A DNA stretch of 64,000 nt from Anthoceros angustus (lineage: Eukaryota; Streptophyta; Anthocerotopsida; Anthocerotales; Anthocerotaceae): the NCBI GenBank assembly GCA_010909165.1, contig MU008166.1:1488001-1552000 (forward strand), in the 5' to 3' direction. The position numbers and the translations under genes are program-made. Each line of letters opens with the position of its first letter. Position 1 is the first letter of the stretch. The notes below the pieces were generated by a model. The model searched no databases, was not told the DNA's origin, and worked only from the letters and a program-made list of their open reading frames with translations. Below are positions 45,956 to 56,604 of this stretch, piece by piece.

Positions 45956-46530
45956 TGAGGAGTAAAAGATGACATGAATTACATCCGAGAACAACATGAC
46001 TCATCGTGGCACTACTTTTCTTTGGCCACCGGGCGTGCACCGGACCGTGTCGTTGCAATATGGGGTCCGTCCCAAGGAATGATCCCTGGCAAGACGCCAG
46101 ACTCGACACCCTCCGTCGAGGTACGATTGCTTGCCCACGGTCACCTCACCCGACCTTACGCGTCAGCCCACACGGACTGCGGTTTATCCACCCTTCACCT
46201 ACGTCACCCTGCTTACTCACCGTACAGGCCCGGTATGGCCAAATGTTTAAGGACCCGTTCTCGTCCGAAATCTTTGTCTCCTACCACTCTCGCTCGCACC
46301 CAAGGTGCCTAGTTGAAGTTCACGGTCGGGTGTATGTAGGTTACAAACCTTCGCGTCCACTGTGTCGTCCTCGGCTATACACGCCCTTCTTGGAGTCTGG
46401 CTAATCGCGCCCACTCCGATCCGGCGGCCGCCGAACCTCTGCCCTGGAGGAGCAGGGGTCCTGAGTCCTCCGCACCTGCACTCACCACCACACGTTTAGG
46501 GTCCGTCACCAGGACCTGGATCAGTCTTTA
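45956..46530. repeat. Tandem duplication pair 3, second copy
   Basis: Colinear with the preceding unit, with small changes concentrated at CTG, CAG and CCG sites. Example: ttttgctgacggccagccggg becomes ttttctttggccaccggg. Confidence 0.8.
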
Positions 46531-46753
46531 CGGAGTAGTCTACCCGCTCAGTGACTCGGGACTGGCGTTAGCAATAGACACACAAGGGCCTGCAAATGTA
46601 ATGCGGCATCAACCCCAAAAGAAGGATCCCTTTACTCGATGGCAATCTCCCTCTTATACTCGTCCTGAGGGAGTGCCTTTATTACACCCCAAATTCAGGC
46701 TAATGGCTAGCTCACTATGCCCAAGCAAGTGGCTCTCCTCTTTCCGTATTTTC

Positions 46754-47470
46754 CTACCTACGTCTACGGCGGTGGGGCTGTGGTTGACTACGATTTCCCA
46801 CAGCAACCCCAATCCCGGCTACGCACAGCACCCAATCCCGGCTACGCTGCAGGCACCAATCGATGATCCGTGACCCCCGGAGTCCCACGGAGGCTCTTCC
46901 CCTACCCCTAATCCTATCAGGCTGTGCCACTGGAGGTGGACTGACAACTGCTGTTACCACTAAATCCTCCTCCTCGCTATGCACTAGCGCGCTGGTTGGA
47001 CCTCGCCCTTCGGGTCCGTCCGGAGCCCGTTCTTCCTGGGCTGGTCGAGGCTGACTCTCGACCACCCTTACCTCCACTCCCAGGGTCCGAACTACTGGGT
47101 TCGTTCCCTCCTCCTGAGTCCGGACCTCGGGGTCCGTCCTCGCCTCCTGAGTCCGGACCTCGGGGTCCGTCCTCGCCTCCTGAGTCCGGACCTCGGGGTC
47201 CATCCTCGCCTCCTGAGTCCGGACCTCGGGGTCCGTCATCTCCTCCTGATTCCGGGTTGCTGGACTCGTGTCCTCCACCGGTCTCCGGATGTCCAAGTTC
47301 GGATTCTCTCCCAAGGGTCTGGCTTCCAAGCCCGGACCCACTCTCCCTTCATCCCCCTGCCTCATCTCCTCCGGCGCTATGTCCCCTACCCGTTCCTCCG
47401 GGGCTCTCCTTCCTACGTCCTCCTCCGAACGTCTCTCTTCCATTCTCTCCTCCGCAGCTCTCTCTCCCAC
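46754..47470 (-). other. Open frame containing a 33-bp minisatellite
   Basis: A 238-codon frame on the minus strand encodes the repeat TDPEVRTQEAR several times between Glu/Arg-rich flanks. The plus strand is also open across the repeat. The composition is repeat-driven and no domain is recognisable. I would not call it a host gene. Confidence 0.3.
47111..47255. repeat. 33-bp minisatellite, about 4.4 copies
   Basis: Units starting at 47111, 47144, 47177, 47210 and 47243 begin ctcctgagtccggacctcgg with few changes; the last is partial. Confidence 0.9.
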
Positions 47471-47757
47471 TTCCAGCGTTAGGTGCGACGGACCTACCTC
47501 TAGTCTTGTTGTCTCCGCCGCTCCGCCCTCCTCTCGCCGACGTCCCTCTTCTGGGCCCTCCTCACGCCGACGTCCCTCCTCTGGGCCCTCCTCACTACTG
47601 CTCTCGTCACTGAACAGGGCTCCCAGATTCCCTGTGGCTGCGCTCTCCCCTAGGCCTTTGTCTCTGTGGACAAGGAGAGAACTGTGGACTCCCCCTTAGG
47701 AAGGTAATAGGCGGATTTTTTTGGTTTTTCTTTAGTGTGTGTGTGGAAAATAAGGCG

Positions 47758-48104
47758 GCAAAGGGGAAATAAGGTTGAATAGGGGGAATTGCGATGGACA
47801 AGAGGACGGGAGAAAGCGACCGGGTCGGACACACACGACGCTCCGGAACAGGCCACTCCGGACTAAACTCCGGAGTAGGTCACGGTAAGTCCGATGGAAA
47901 AGGTAACTGCGAAAAAGGGGTGGAGCGTAATAAGCAAGCGGGTCACGTGTACGGTGCTGAGAGAAGGACGGGCATGCAGGGGGCCAGGACCGCAGAGTTG
48001 TCAGCGGCCGTTATAGGTAGGTAACCACGACCCAAGGACATGCGCCAAGAAGGCGGCGGCGTAAAGATAGAGTACACGATGCAGGACTCTAGTAGTGACT
48101 AGCG
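47758..48104. repeat. Tandem duplication pair 4, first copy
   Basis: A unit of about 347 bp begins gcaaaggggaaataaggttg and ends tagtagtgactagc; it is repeated next door. Confidence 0.85.
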
Positions 48105-48424
48105 CAAAGGGAAATAAGGTTGAATAGGGGAATTGCGATGGACAAGAGGACGGAGAAAGCGACCGGTCGGACACACACACGACGCCTCGGAGCCACTCCG
48201 GACTAAACTCGAGTCACAAGTCCGATGGAAAAAGCTGCGAAAAAGGGGTGGGCGTAGTAATAAGCAAGCGGGTCACGTGTACGGTGCTGAGAGAAGGACG
48301 GGCATGCCGGGGGCCAGGACCGCAGAGTTGTCGCCGTTATAGGTAGGTAACCACCAGGACATGCGCCAAGAAGGCGGCGGCGTAAAGATAGAGTACACGA
48401 TGCAGGACTCTAGTAGTGACTAGC
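48105..48424. repeat. Tandem duplication pair 4, second copy
   Basis: Same ends as the first copy but about 27 bp shorter, with losses at CCGG/CAG-type sites (ctccggaacaggcc becomes cctcggagcc). Confidence 0.85.
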
Positions 48425-48539
48425 AGCAAAAGGACGTCTTCCGCGCACGCCCGCCCACGCCGACGCTAAGAAGACCATCCTCTCGGTGACTTCTCGGCGG
48501 TTTTAGCCGGTGCTTAGACATCCCGCTCTTTGGGGCCTT

Positions 48540-49811
48540 CTCTTCCGACACCCAAGCGCAGCGCCGAGCGGTCTTCGCCTTCGAACAGCACGCTCATCAC
48601 TTTGGAGGAGTCCACAGTTCTTTCCTTGTCCACACCTACGCCGTCTATGGGGAGGTTGTGATCATCGCCCAAGAGAACAGACTGGTATCTTGTGGTTGGG
48701 GAATAAGACTCAAAAGAGTTTTTGTTGAGGCAGATGTGTGAAGTAGCTCCACTGTCTAAATACTAGGAGGGATCATATGATTTTGATGATGCCAGGCAGA
48801 TAGTGAGGGCTGATGGAGTTACTGTAGACTGTCTCTTTACAGCAATATATGCTGCAGGTGGGGCCTCTTTCCTAGGCTCGCCGTTCTTCTTTTTCCTACA
48901 ATCCTTCTCTATGTGGTTAGGAATTCTACACCAATTACAAAATCCTTCTTGTTACCTCTTGCAAGTGTGGAAGAAGATGGTGACTCTCCTATAAGAGTGT
49001 GCTCTATGGGATTAAATAGTCTTGAAGAGAATCCTCTGCCATGGCCTCGGCCTCTACCTCTTCTTGTATACATCACCTTCTGCTTGCTTGGTCGGGAGTC
49101 ATGACGCCGACTTGACTCCTGTATCAATGCTCTAATCAACTCAGTGATACTTATACCCAAGCGATCTTCTGAGTCGTACTTGTCCATATTCTTCTGAGTA
49201 GTCCTCAAAACAGCATTTTGAGTTGTTACAAATGATATGTAGGAGGGTGGTAAGGAGGATAATAGAGCAACAAAACAATTTAACTCGGATAGTTTTGGTG
49301 TTGGATGCAGATTCAAGTTGGGATGGGATCTTGCCATACGAAAAACACTAATATGGTGTTTGATGATGTCACATTCCCTCATCTTGAGATTGTGAAAATT
49401 ACGAGTAGCCGTCATCAAACTCATAACATCCTTGGAGGAGTATAGTTGTGCGAGATGGTCCCACATCTCCTTGGAGGATCCTGCTTTGCTGATTTGCCTC
49501 ACCATGTGTAGTGATAGGCCACTGATCAACATATCTTGGGCCTTCTCGTGGTTGGCATCCCAGGTACGTTTGCCTTTAGTGCCCCAAGTCGGGCGCTCTA
49601 TGTCTCCATTGACAATGTCTCATAGGTCACGGTTGTGCAGGACTCCTCTCATTCGCAGGCGCCAGACGTCGTAGTCCTTGACGTTGAATCTATCCTTCTC
49701 CTTGAAGCCGTCTCCAGAATTATTGACCACTGTTGATTTTGATTCGAGTGAGTCTTTGTTTTTGTTGATTTCCTCGTCGAGTTGCTCTTCCTCTTAACCC
49801 CGATCAGCCAT
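48540..49811 (-). pseudogene. Copia-type retrotransposon fragment B (gag to protease), broken
   Basis: The gag start codon at 49811 is followed by MADRG and a stop in codon 6. The frame then continues with EKDRFNVKDYDVWRLRMRG and meets a second stop after NRDL. The main gag body (49532-48909) reads MWDHLAQLYSSKDVMSLM and an Arg/Gly-rich linker. One base must be skipped to recover the zinc knuckle (CNWCRIPNHIEKDC, about 48945-48900). The protease motif YLDSGATSHICLNKNSF follows near 48750. Integrase, RT and RNase H are absent. It is a different lineage from fragment A. Confidence 0.8.
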
Positions 49812-49822
49812 GGCAGGTGAAT

Positions 49823-50215
49823 TCATAGGGCATGACTATAGTGTGCGCGTGCTGGTTTGGAGAAATTCATATACATCGGATTCTCTGCATCTTCATCGGA
49901 GTCAAAAACTACAGCCTCAATGTGAGACGGATGAGGAGAAATATTAGCAGATGAGAGAGAAATTGTACAATTTAATTCATCAATTGTATTACTACGCTGA
50001 CAGACTTCATTGGTTAATTGAGAAATTCTGTCTTCAACAAATTGTGAAATTTGTTTTATATCAAAATTGATAGAATTAATACTATTTTGAATTTCTTCAG
50101 CGCTTGAATGCAATTTCTTTTGGAGTCTATGGTTGTGATCCTTATGTTGTTTCTCTTGTCTTGCCGCTCTGAATTTCCTCCAATATCCTTGTTTACCAGG
50201 ATTGATGGAATCCAT
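49823..50215 (-). CDS. Coiled-coil open frame just upstream of Copia gag B
   Basis: 130 codons (MDSINPGKQGYWRKFRAARQ...) on the same strand as gag B, ending about 11 nt before its start codon. The middle is heptad-like (EEIQNSINSINFDIKQISQF), and the end is acidic (FDSDEDAENP). It is intact while the adjacent gag carries stops. It could be a leader-encoded protein of the element or a chance frame; I know no family for it. Confidence 0.35.
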   Translation of the reverse strand: MDSINPGKQGYWRKFRAARQEKQHKDHNHRLQKKLHSSAEEIQNSINSINFDIKQISQFVEDRISQLTNEVCQRSNTIDELNCTISLSSANISPHPSHIEAVVFDSDEDAENPMYMNFSKPARAHYSHAL

Positions 50216-50877
50216 GGTAAATGAACAAGGATTGGATGCACAAATTGTGCATCATGTAATTGCTAATTTGAGCATCTTGCAATTGCTGCTGAAATCCCAA
50301 TCTTCATAAAACATACGTGAAGATTAGATAATCTAGAATAGAAAACACATTAGGCATTTGATGAATTCATGGGAACGGCGATCCTCCACAAGGCGGCGAC
50401 AGTAGGTGACGCATCTTCCTCTACCTCCGTGGTTTGCAGGCCATTTATTCTTCCTGCATATGACATTGTGGGTGCAGTAGGTGACTTTAGGTAGGGAGCT
50501 GAGTTGCTCCTCTCCACCTCGACCCCCTGGTCCCCTTTGGTTGTCCCCTTTTGGATGGGCTTTTCCCATCGCTTTTTCACCTGAATAAAAACCTTTCTCT
50601 TTTTCAGAGATATATATATACATATATACATATATGTATATATATATACACACTTATATAGCTATAAGCTTAGCATTTGCTTACCTAAACCTATCCTTGC
50701 ACAGCTATTCTGGAAGTCAGTATTATCAGCTTAGCTATCTATATATGTACCTAAGTATCCATCAAACCTTCCGTGGTAAACGTGAGATTTGAACTTCGGT
50801 ACCTCTTTGCCATCGCGTACCCTCTGAATTTGTCCTTCTGCCTCTGGGAGGTGCCAGGTGCCTTTCTCGGGAGAGCC
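50216..50877. other. Spacer between the transposon island and CWC15
   Basis: Contains a TA/TACA microsatellite at about 50,607-50,655 and the CWC15 promoter. The tatctatatatg stretch near 50,736 could be a TATA element but is not distinct from the AT-rich repeat. No gene recognised. Confidence 0.4.
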
Positions 50878-52028
50878 ATGACAACAGCTGCACGGCCAAC
50901 ATGGGCGCCGGCCAAGGGTGGCCATGAGCAGGGGGGAGTGCGCATGTTCGGGCCGTCCCAGAAGTTTTCTTCGCGGGATCTCGCTTCTCACACCGCTCTC
51001 AAGCTCAGGTATGGCTGCAAGGTGTTGATAGCGATTTAGTGATCAATGTGTGTCTGGTTGTGGAGTGTTGTGGTGCACGCTGGGTCAATTCTCGGAGCGA
51101 TGGTATTCCCATTGCTGGTTGCCCTAATTGGGGATGAAAACTGTTTTGCTGCGCAGGAAGGATGGGCAGGACACAACTGAGGAGTTGAGGAAGCGGAATA
51201 TCAGGGAAGAGCTCGAGGATCGGGAGAGAAGGCACTTCTCTTCCAAGGACCGGAGTTACGCCTCGTCAAGCCTGAAAAGAGAGGAGGAAAAGCTCTTAGC
51301 CATCAAGAACATAGATGCAGACGACTCGGATGTGGAGGCTCAAGCTTCGGACGAGAGGTATGTGTGTGTGTGCCTGTTGTGAACGATTTGCTAGCTCACC
51401 TGGATGACGGATTGATGGTCGTCATGGTAAGTATCTCCCTTGACAAATTAGGGTTTCGTTTCGTTTCTGCAATTGATGACGATGCAGTGATGACGATGAC
51501 GACGAGGATGAGACTGCTGCCTTGATGGCGGAATTGGAGCGAATAAAAAAGGAACGGGCTGAGGAGGCTCTGCGCAAGGTCAGTTGTTCTCGTCAGTTGT
51601 TCTTGTGACAGATGTGGCAAGGTGCTTGTTGAGACCCTGGACGCTCATACCGGGGTCCAGGGATACAAGGGTTTAGGGTGATGCGCAAGGGTTTTCTTAC
51701 ACTGTTTCGTGCATGCAGGAAAGGCAGCAGCAAGAGGACGAAATGAAAGTCAAGGAAGCTGAGATGATTCGAGGAAACCCTCTGATGAATTCCACATCCT
51801 TTGCAGTCAAGCGGAGGTACTGCCATAGCTATTGCTTCAGTGTTTCTGTTAAGGACTTTCGTCCTTCATTTGTGTCTCACTACCTTCTCTGCCTTGGTGC
51901 ACAGGTGGGATGAGGATGTTGTGTTCAAAAATCAAGCTCGAGGGGAACCAAAGATGTCCAAGCGCTTCATCAACGACACAATACGAAACGACTTCCACAG
52001 AAAGTTCTTGAACAAGTACATGAAGTAG
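50878..52028 (+). CDS. CWC15: Spliceosome-associated protein CWC15
   Basis: Subunit of the PRP19/CDC5 (NineTeen) complex acting in pre-mRNA splicing in the nucleus. Five exons (50878-51008, 51157-51357, 51488-51578, 51719-51816, 51905-52028) join in frame to 214 residues. Family blocks are all visible: [15 protein letters not shown] at the start, [35 protein letters not shown], an acidic run ([10 protein letters not shown]), [12 protein letters not shown], and the C-terminus [14 protein letters not shown] to FLNKYMK*. That end is the usual one for the family. A second copy of the last exon lies 299 bp downstream and could be used instead (see separate entry). Confidence 0.93.
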
Positions 52029-52203
52029 GAGGCCTGTCATACCCCTTACTGGCGGGGAATCTAGGAAGCTTGTTCCTTGAGACTGGGATGGTACATCCTT
52101 TGCAGTAAAGCGGAGGTACTGCCATTTCTATTGCTTGAGTGCTCCTGATAAGAATTTTCGTCCCTCATTGGTGTCTCACTGCCTTCTCTGCCTGGGTGCG
52201 CAG

Positions 52204-52360
52204 GTGGTATGACGATGTTGTGTTTAAGAATCAAGCTCGAGGGGAACCAAAGGTGGCCAAGCGCTTCATCAGTGACATAATGCGAAACGACTTCCCCAGG
52301 AAGTTCTTGAACAAATACAAGCCTCTTACTGGTGGGGAGGCTAGGAAGCTTGCTCCTTGA
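52204..52360 (+). CDS. CWC15: Duplicated alternative terminal exon of CWC15
   Basis: The last exon, its preceding intron and the end of exon 4 are duplicated in tandem with a 299-bp offset. This copy has its own acceptor (gggtgcgcag) in the same phase. It encodes [20 protein letters not shown] to FLNKYKPLTGGEARKLAP*. Joined to exon 4 (donor at 51817) it would give 225 residues. A small deletion relative to the first copy removed the normal MK* end and opened a 12-residue extension. Third-position and conservative changes suggest some selection, but use is unproven. Confidence 0.65.
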
Positions 52361-53072
52361 GAGTTCTTGAAATGCGGACCGTGCCTCCTATTCTTGGAGG
52401 CTCTGTTCTTTGTACAGTAGCGAATACAGTCAGAACAGAGTGTGACGGTAGCTCTACCCGTGCGCTTTTCCCTTCTGTGCGTATCGTGTGTGCTTTTCCT
52501 TGTCTACCTTTTGTGTGCACTTGACAGTAGCTCTAGCCGTGCCCCTTTTCCCATCTGTCTGCATCGTGTGCGCTTTCCCTTGTCTGCTTGTTGGGCGCGA
52601 ACAGGAACATGGGGATGGTTGACACGGTGGAGAAAAAAAGGGGGCCAGTTGCCGGCGAGTTGGTCGCCCGGAAAGGAGAGCTGGGTATGGTGAGCAGGCG
52701 GTTTAATTTCTAGATGACGTTTAGGCGACGAGGCAAGTTCCGGCCAGCAAGCTGCTAGCATGCAACCCAGGAGGTTCGACCCCAGTAGTTACCTTTCGTA
52801 CGGATCGATGAATTGACGATCGAGAATTTGTGGGCGAATTTGTGGGTCCACCTCTGCTTTCAGGGGTCTTGTTCTGCTGGGTAGCCTGTTGCTGTTGAAA
52901 GAGATTTCTCATCGCACACTGGCACCTTTAGGCACGGCATTGCAGCACAGTTCACACTTGACATGACGGGATCGGTCGTGGGGTTAAATGCCGAACAAAC
53001 GTAAGACAGACATGATGAAAAGCTTCCATTCTTGCCTAGGCATACGCAGACACACTGGCCCTCTCACCAGAG
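52361..53072. other. Spacer between CWC15 and the ferric reductase with a 79-bp repeat
   Basis: An imperfect tandem repeat of 79 bp lies at 52448-52526 and 52527-52605 (gtagctcta...ccgtgc). It probably includes the CWC15 3' UTR and the reductase promoter. No gene recognised. Confidence 0.55.
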
Positions 53073-55981
53073 ATGACAAGAGGAACGCGGGGATCTTGTT
53101 TCAGATATGTGTTCACTCAGGTTCTCAAGTTTTCTATGGGGGTGATATTGGTCTGGTGGCTCGCACTTTGGGTGCTGAGGCTATTTGCACGAGGATGGAA
53201 ACCTATAAGCATTTCAGTGACTCAAGCGACGGATTGGAAATCGGTGTACGGGAACTCAGGTGATGGATCGACCTTCTCTCTTGAAGTTGCGTTCGATTCA
53301 TGGTACAATTTTTGAGCACTTGTGATGACTTCAAGAAAGTGGTCACTGAGTTCATCACACTTGTCATATCCTACAGCTGGCTACTTCCTCCTGTTCGATG
53401 CTCCCGTCTTTGCAATTGTATTATTGGCTGCTCTGTACCTGGAGCTCAAGCAAACAACATGTGCCCCACAACTCAAGCTGTAAGCTGCAACGGAGTTGAG
53501 ATCATTCTATTTCACTCTTCCAGATGAAATCTGCTGCCTTGTTGGGAATGTTCCACACAAGAATCCTTAATTGCTTGTCAGGCCTGATTGGAGGAGGGGG
53601 CAACGTCGAGTAAGCACATTCACATACCCATTGATCATTCATGGGCCTCTAGGCATTGTGACAGCAGCGGAGTTCCTGGCTTTGGTGTCCTTTCTCATCT
53701 TGCTTACTGTGATCGAGAGCTTCTACTGGAAATACGAATTTGAGGGTGTGGCCCCCAGAATTGTCAGGAAAACGTAATTCTTAGTATAAACCTCTCTTCC
53801 AGCTATGTTCCAAACTGTTCCGCAGGTTTCTGTCCTTCATTTCCTACCTAACCACTTGGCGCAGTCCCACATTGTTGTATTCTCCTTATCGAACACTCTC
53901 AAAGATATAGTAAGTACCTGTTGTCAAGCTGAAGGCCTTGTTCGCATTCAGGTGGCAGGCAAAACTGGACAGTGCGAGCCATAAAACAGGCCACGCGGCA
54001 TTGGTGTGCCTGGCATTCATCTTTTTCCCAGTCACCAGAGGATCCATGCTTCTGCGGCTCATCGACATTCCATTCGATCAAGCAGTCAAGTACCACAAAT
54101 GGTTGGCCAACATCATGATGGTCGCCGTCCTCGCCCACGCCATAACCTGCTCGATGTACATGCACATGGTCGGCCACAATCTCTGGGCCTCGGTGAGGTT
54201 CTCCGCCATCGCTTACGAGAGTGTCTTTCAGGAATACTGCTGTATTCAGAGAACTCCTAAGTAACACCCTACTGGTTTCAACACGCAGCTCTCCGAATGG
54301 AACAAGACCGGCTTGAATAACCTTGCCGGAACCATAGCTGCCCTTACAGGAATTCTCATATGGGCCACAAGCCTGTCACAAACTCGGAAACAACTGTTTG
54401 AGGTTTTCTACACGGTTCACCAGCTCTACATAATCTTTGTGGTGTTCACTGCGCTGCACGTAGGGGAGAAAATGTTCGACTTTGTCATGGCTGGCATCTT
54501 CCTCTTCTTTCTTGACCGCCTCCTTAGATTCACACAGTCCCAAAAAGCTGTGGATCTGCTGTCAGTCCGCAGCTATCCAGATGACACAGTGGAGTTGGTT
54601 CTCGCCAGGCACCCAAGTACAACCTCCCCGGTCTCCATGCTAATCATTGCCTTGGACCTGCATCTATCTCACTGATCATGTTCCGCAGGTCTCGAGTACA
54701 CTCCAGCCAGTTTTCTATTCGTGCGAATCCCGACTATATCCCGATGGCAGTGGCATCCCTTCACAATCACCTCAAGTTCCAGTAAAGATGACCACGTTAC
54801 CATCCTTGTGAAGGCTGTCAAGCGGCAAGGGGCCTGGACACGCCAGCTCAAGCACATGGTGGATTCTCATTTCTCACCATCTTCTTCCGAATTGCCACCT
54901 TCTGTCTCTGTCGAGGGTCCCTACGGCCACCACCAAAGCTACTTTCTACGGTACTTTCCCTCCATCCTTCCACCACCTAAAGTTGAGAGCGATAGCTCGG
55001 CTCAAGCCACCACAACCACAATACAGAACTGATGAAGTGTCCCTGTTCTGAGCCAGCAGGTACCGATCCTTGATCCTGGTGGCTGGAGGAAGCGGCATCA
55101 CACCCTTCATTGCCATACTACAAGACATTCTCCAGCGACCCCAGATGCAACAGCCTTGTTTACCAATAGACGTGACTCTTACATGGGCAGTGAAGACATC
55201 CTCCGAGATCCAGGTCCTGACAAACTCTCTGACGCTGCCAGCCACTGACCACAAAACCCCAATCACCTTAGACCTGCAGGCGTTCGTGACCGACAAGGTG
55301 TGCCCGGATTGGGAAGGCCACCACGTGCAAAAGGTGGACTTCAAGCTCAAAGGCAATGCCCAGCCAGCAGGTCTTAACTCTGCAGTCTCCAACTGGGGTG
55401 CGGTAACCATGCCAGCAGGTTGCGTGCTAGGTTACCTGTGCATATGGGGGGCCATCTCACATTACCACATCCAGCTGTGGGAACCCGAGTGGGCACAAAC
55501 CCTGCTCAGACTCTTGTCCATAGCTCTGGCTGCCGCGATCTTTGGAGGAGTTAGCCTTCTACTCTCCTTCGCCGCCAAACTGCCTGAGAGATCAGCGGAC
55601 AAACTGCCTGAGAGATCAGCGGACAAACTGCCTGAGAGATCAGCGGACAAACTGCAGCAACGCGGCGTACTTAGCAAGCCAGTCCTGCGAGTCCATCACG
55701 GACAGCGGCCTAATTTAGAAGGTAAACGCAGCACTGACATGAACTAAAAATTCAGCTGGCTGAAAAGACGCCGCTAATCGGCACGACGTAACACCATTGA
55801 TTACTTGTTTGCAGAAATATTCGAACAGGCGGCAAAGAGACTGGGGGGGGAACATGTGGGAGTGTTGGTGTGTGGACCTGTGAAGATGCAACAGTCTGTG
55901 GCCGAGGAATGTCGAAGGCACAGCTCCTTGCTGGGAAGCAAGATTGCCTTCCACTTCCACTGCCTGAGCTTCCACTTGTGA
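53073..55981 (+). CDS. FRO: FRO-type ferric-chelate reductase (membrane flavocytochrome)
   Basis: Transfers electrons from NAD(P)H through FAD and two haems across a membrane to reduce iron or copper. Exon 1 holds the first helix (VILVWWLALWVLRLF). Exons near 53378, 53583 and 53945 hold further helices (YPLIIHGPLGIVTAAEF) with candidate haem-ligand His in KYHKWLANIMM and LAHAIT, and the next exon has VHQLYIIFVVFTALH. The FAD site HPFTITSSSSKDD lies near 54755, and the NAD(P)H site LILVAGGSGITPFIA near 55075. Two more helices and three KLPERSAD repeats follow. The last exon (about 55815-55981) has VLVCGPVKM and the family-typical FHFHCLSFHL* end. All exons join in frame. The start at 53073 is the in-frame ATG; a further upstream exon cannot be excluded. 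Confidence 0.9.
55577..55648 (+). repeat. Three 24-bp repeats inside the ferric reductase
   Basis: aaactgcctgagagatcagc plus ggac, repeated exactly three times, encodes KLPERSAD x3 in the loop after the last helices. A fourth partial unit begins at 55649. Confidence 0.95.
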
Positions 55982-56253
55982 TGATACAGGGAAGAGCAGA
56001 CAATCTTAACAAAACAGTAGACGGATGAAGGGGACGCTTGCGAGGAAACTGGACGCTTTCAATTGAAGCAAAAAATGATGTGCCGACTTGTCTCAATCTG
56101 TCAAAACCGCTGCCTAGACAAGTAACCTCATCCCAACTTATTCAATTGCCCCTTACTGAAGAGCCGGTAAAGGGATAATGTAAAATCAGCCTCTTCTCTG
56201 CGTGACGCCTTTAGAACAACAACATGGGAGCTGCCAAGGCTTCCTCACCTGCC

Positions 56254-56604
56254 TCATTCAGAGGTGGACTTCTTCAAGTAGGCAATCAAGTCTGCACGCT
56301 CCTGAGGCTTCTTCAGCCCTGGGAACACCATCTTCGTGCCCGGAATGTACTTCTTCGGGTTCCACAAGTACTCGTACAGAGTGTCTTCATCCCAGTGCAC
56401 GGCCTTGGTTTTGTTGGCGCTCGAGTAGGAGTACCCTTCCGCCGTCCCGGATTGCCTACCAATCAGGCCGTGGAGATTCGGGCCCTGCCGGTGGCCGGCA
56501 CCTTTCTCCACGACGTGGCATTGAGAACACTTGGTCTTGAAGATTTTCTCTCCTGCCTTCTCGTTACCCTCTGGTGCTTCCTTGAACGAACCGCAAGACG
56601 CCAT
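56254..56604 (-). CDS. CYTC: Cytochrome c, intronless
   Basis: Soluble electron carrier of the mitochondrial intermembrane space between complexes III and IV. One exon of 116 residues. The haem site is CSQCH in [52 protein letters not shown] and the methionine-ligand block [21 protein letters not shown] are all intact. Length and N-terminus ([14 protein letters not shown]) fit plant cytochromes c. Many plant copies contain introns, so the single exon raises the possibility of an old retrocopy; nothing in the frame suggests it is inactive. Confidence 0.95.
   Translation of the reverse strand: MASCGSFKEAPEGNEKAGEKIFKTKCSQCHVVEKGAGHRQGPNLHGLIGRQSGTAEGYSYSSANKTKAVHWDEDTLYEYLWNPKKYIPGTKMVFPGLKKPQERADLIAYLKKSTSE

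Noticed and set aside
46996-47613. 205-codon plus-strand frame of Pro/Ser/Gly repeats
   Set aside because: It is the other reading of the 33-bp minisatellite and its flanks; no start context or domain supports a gene.
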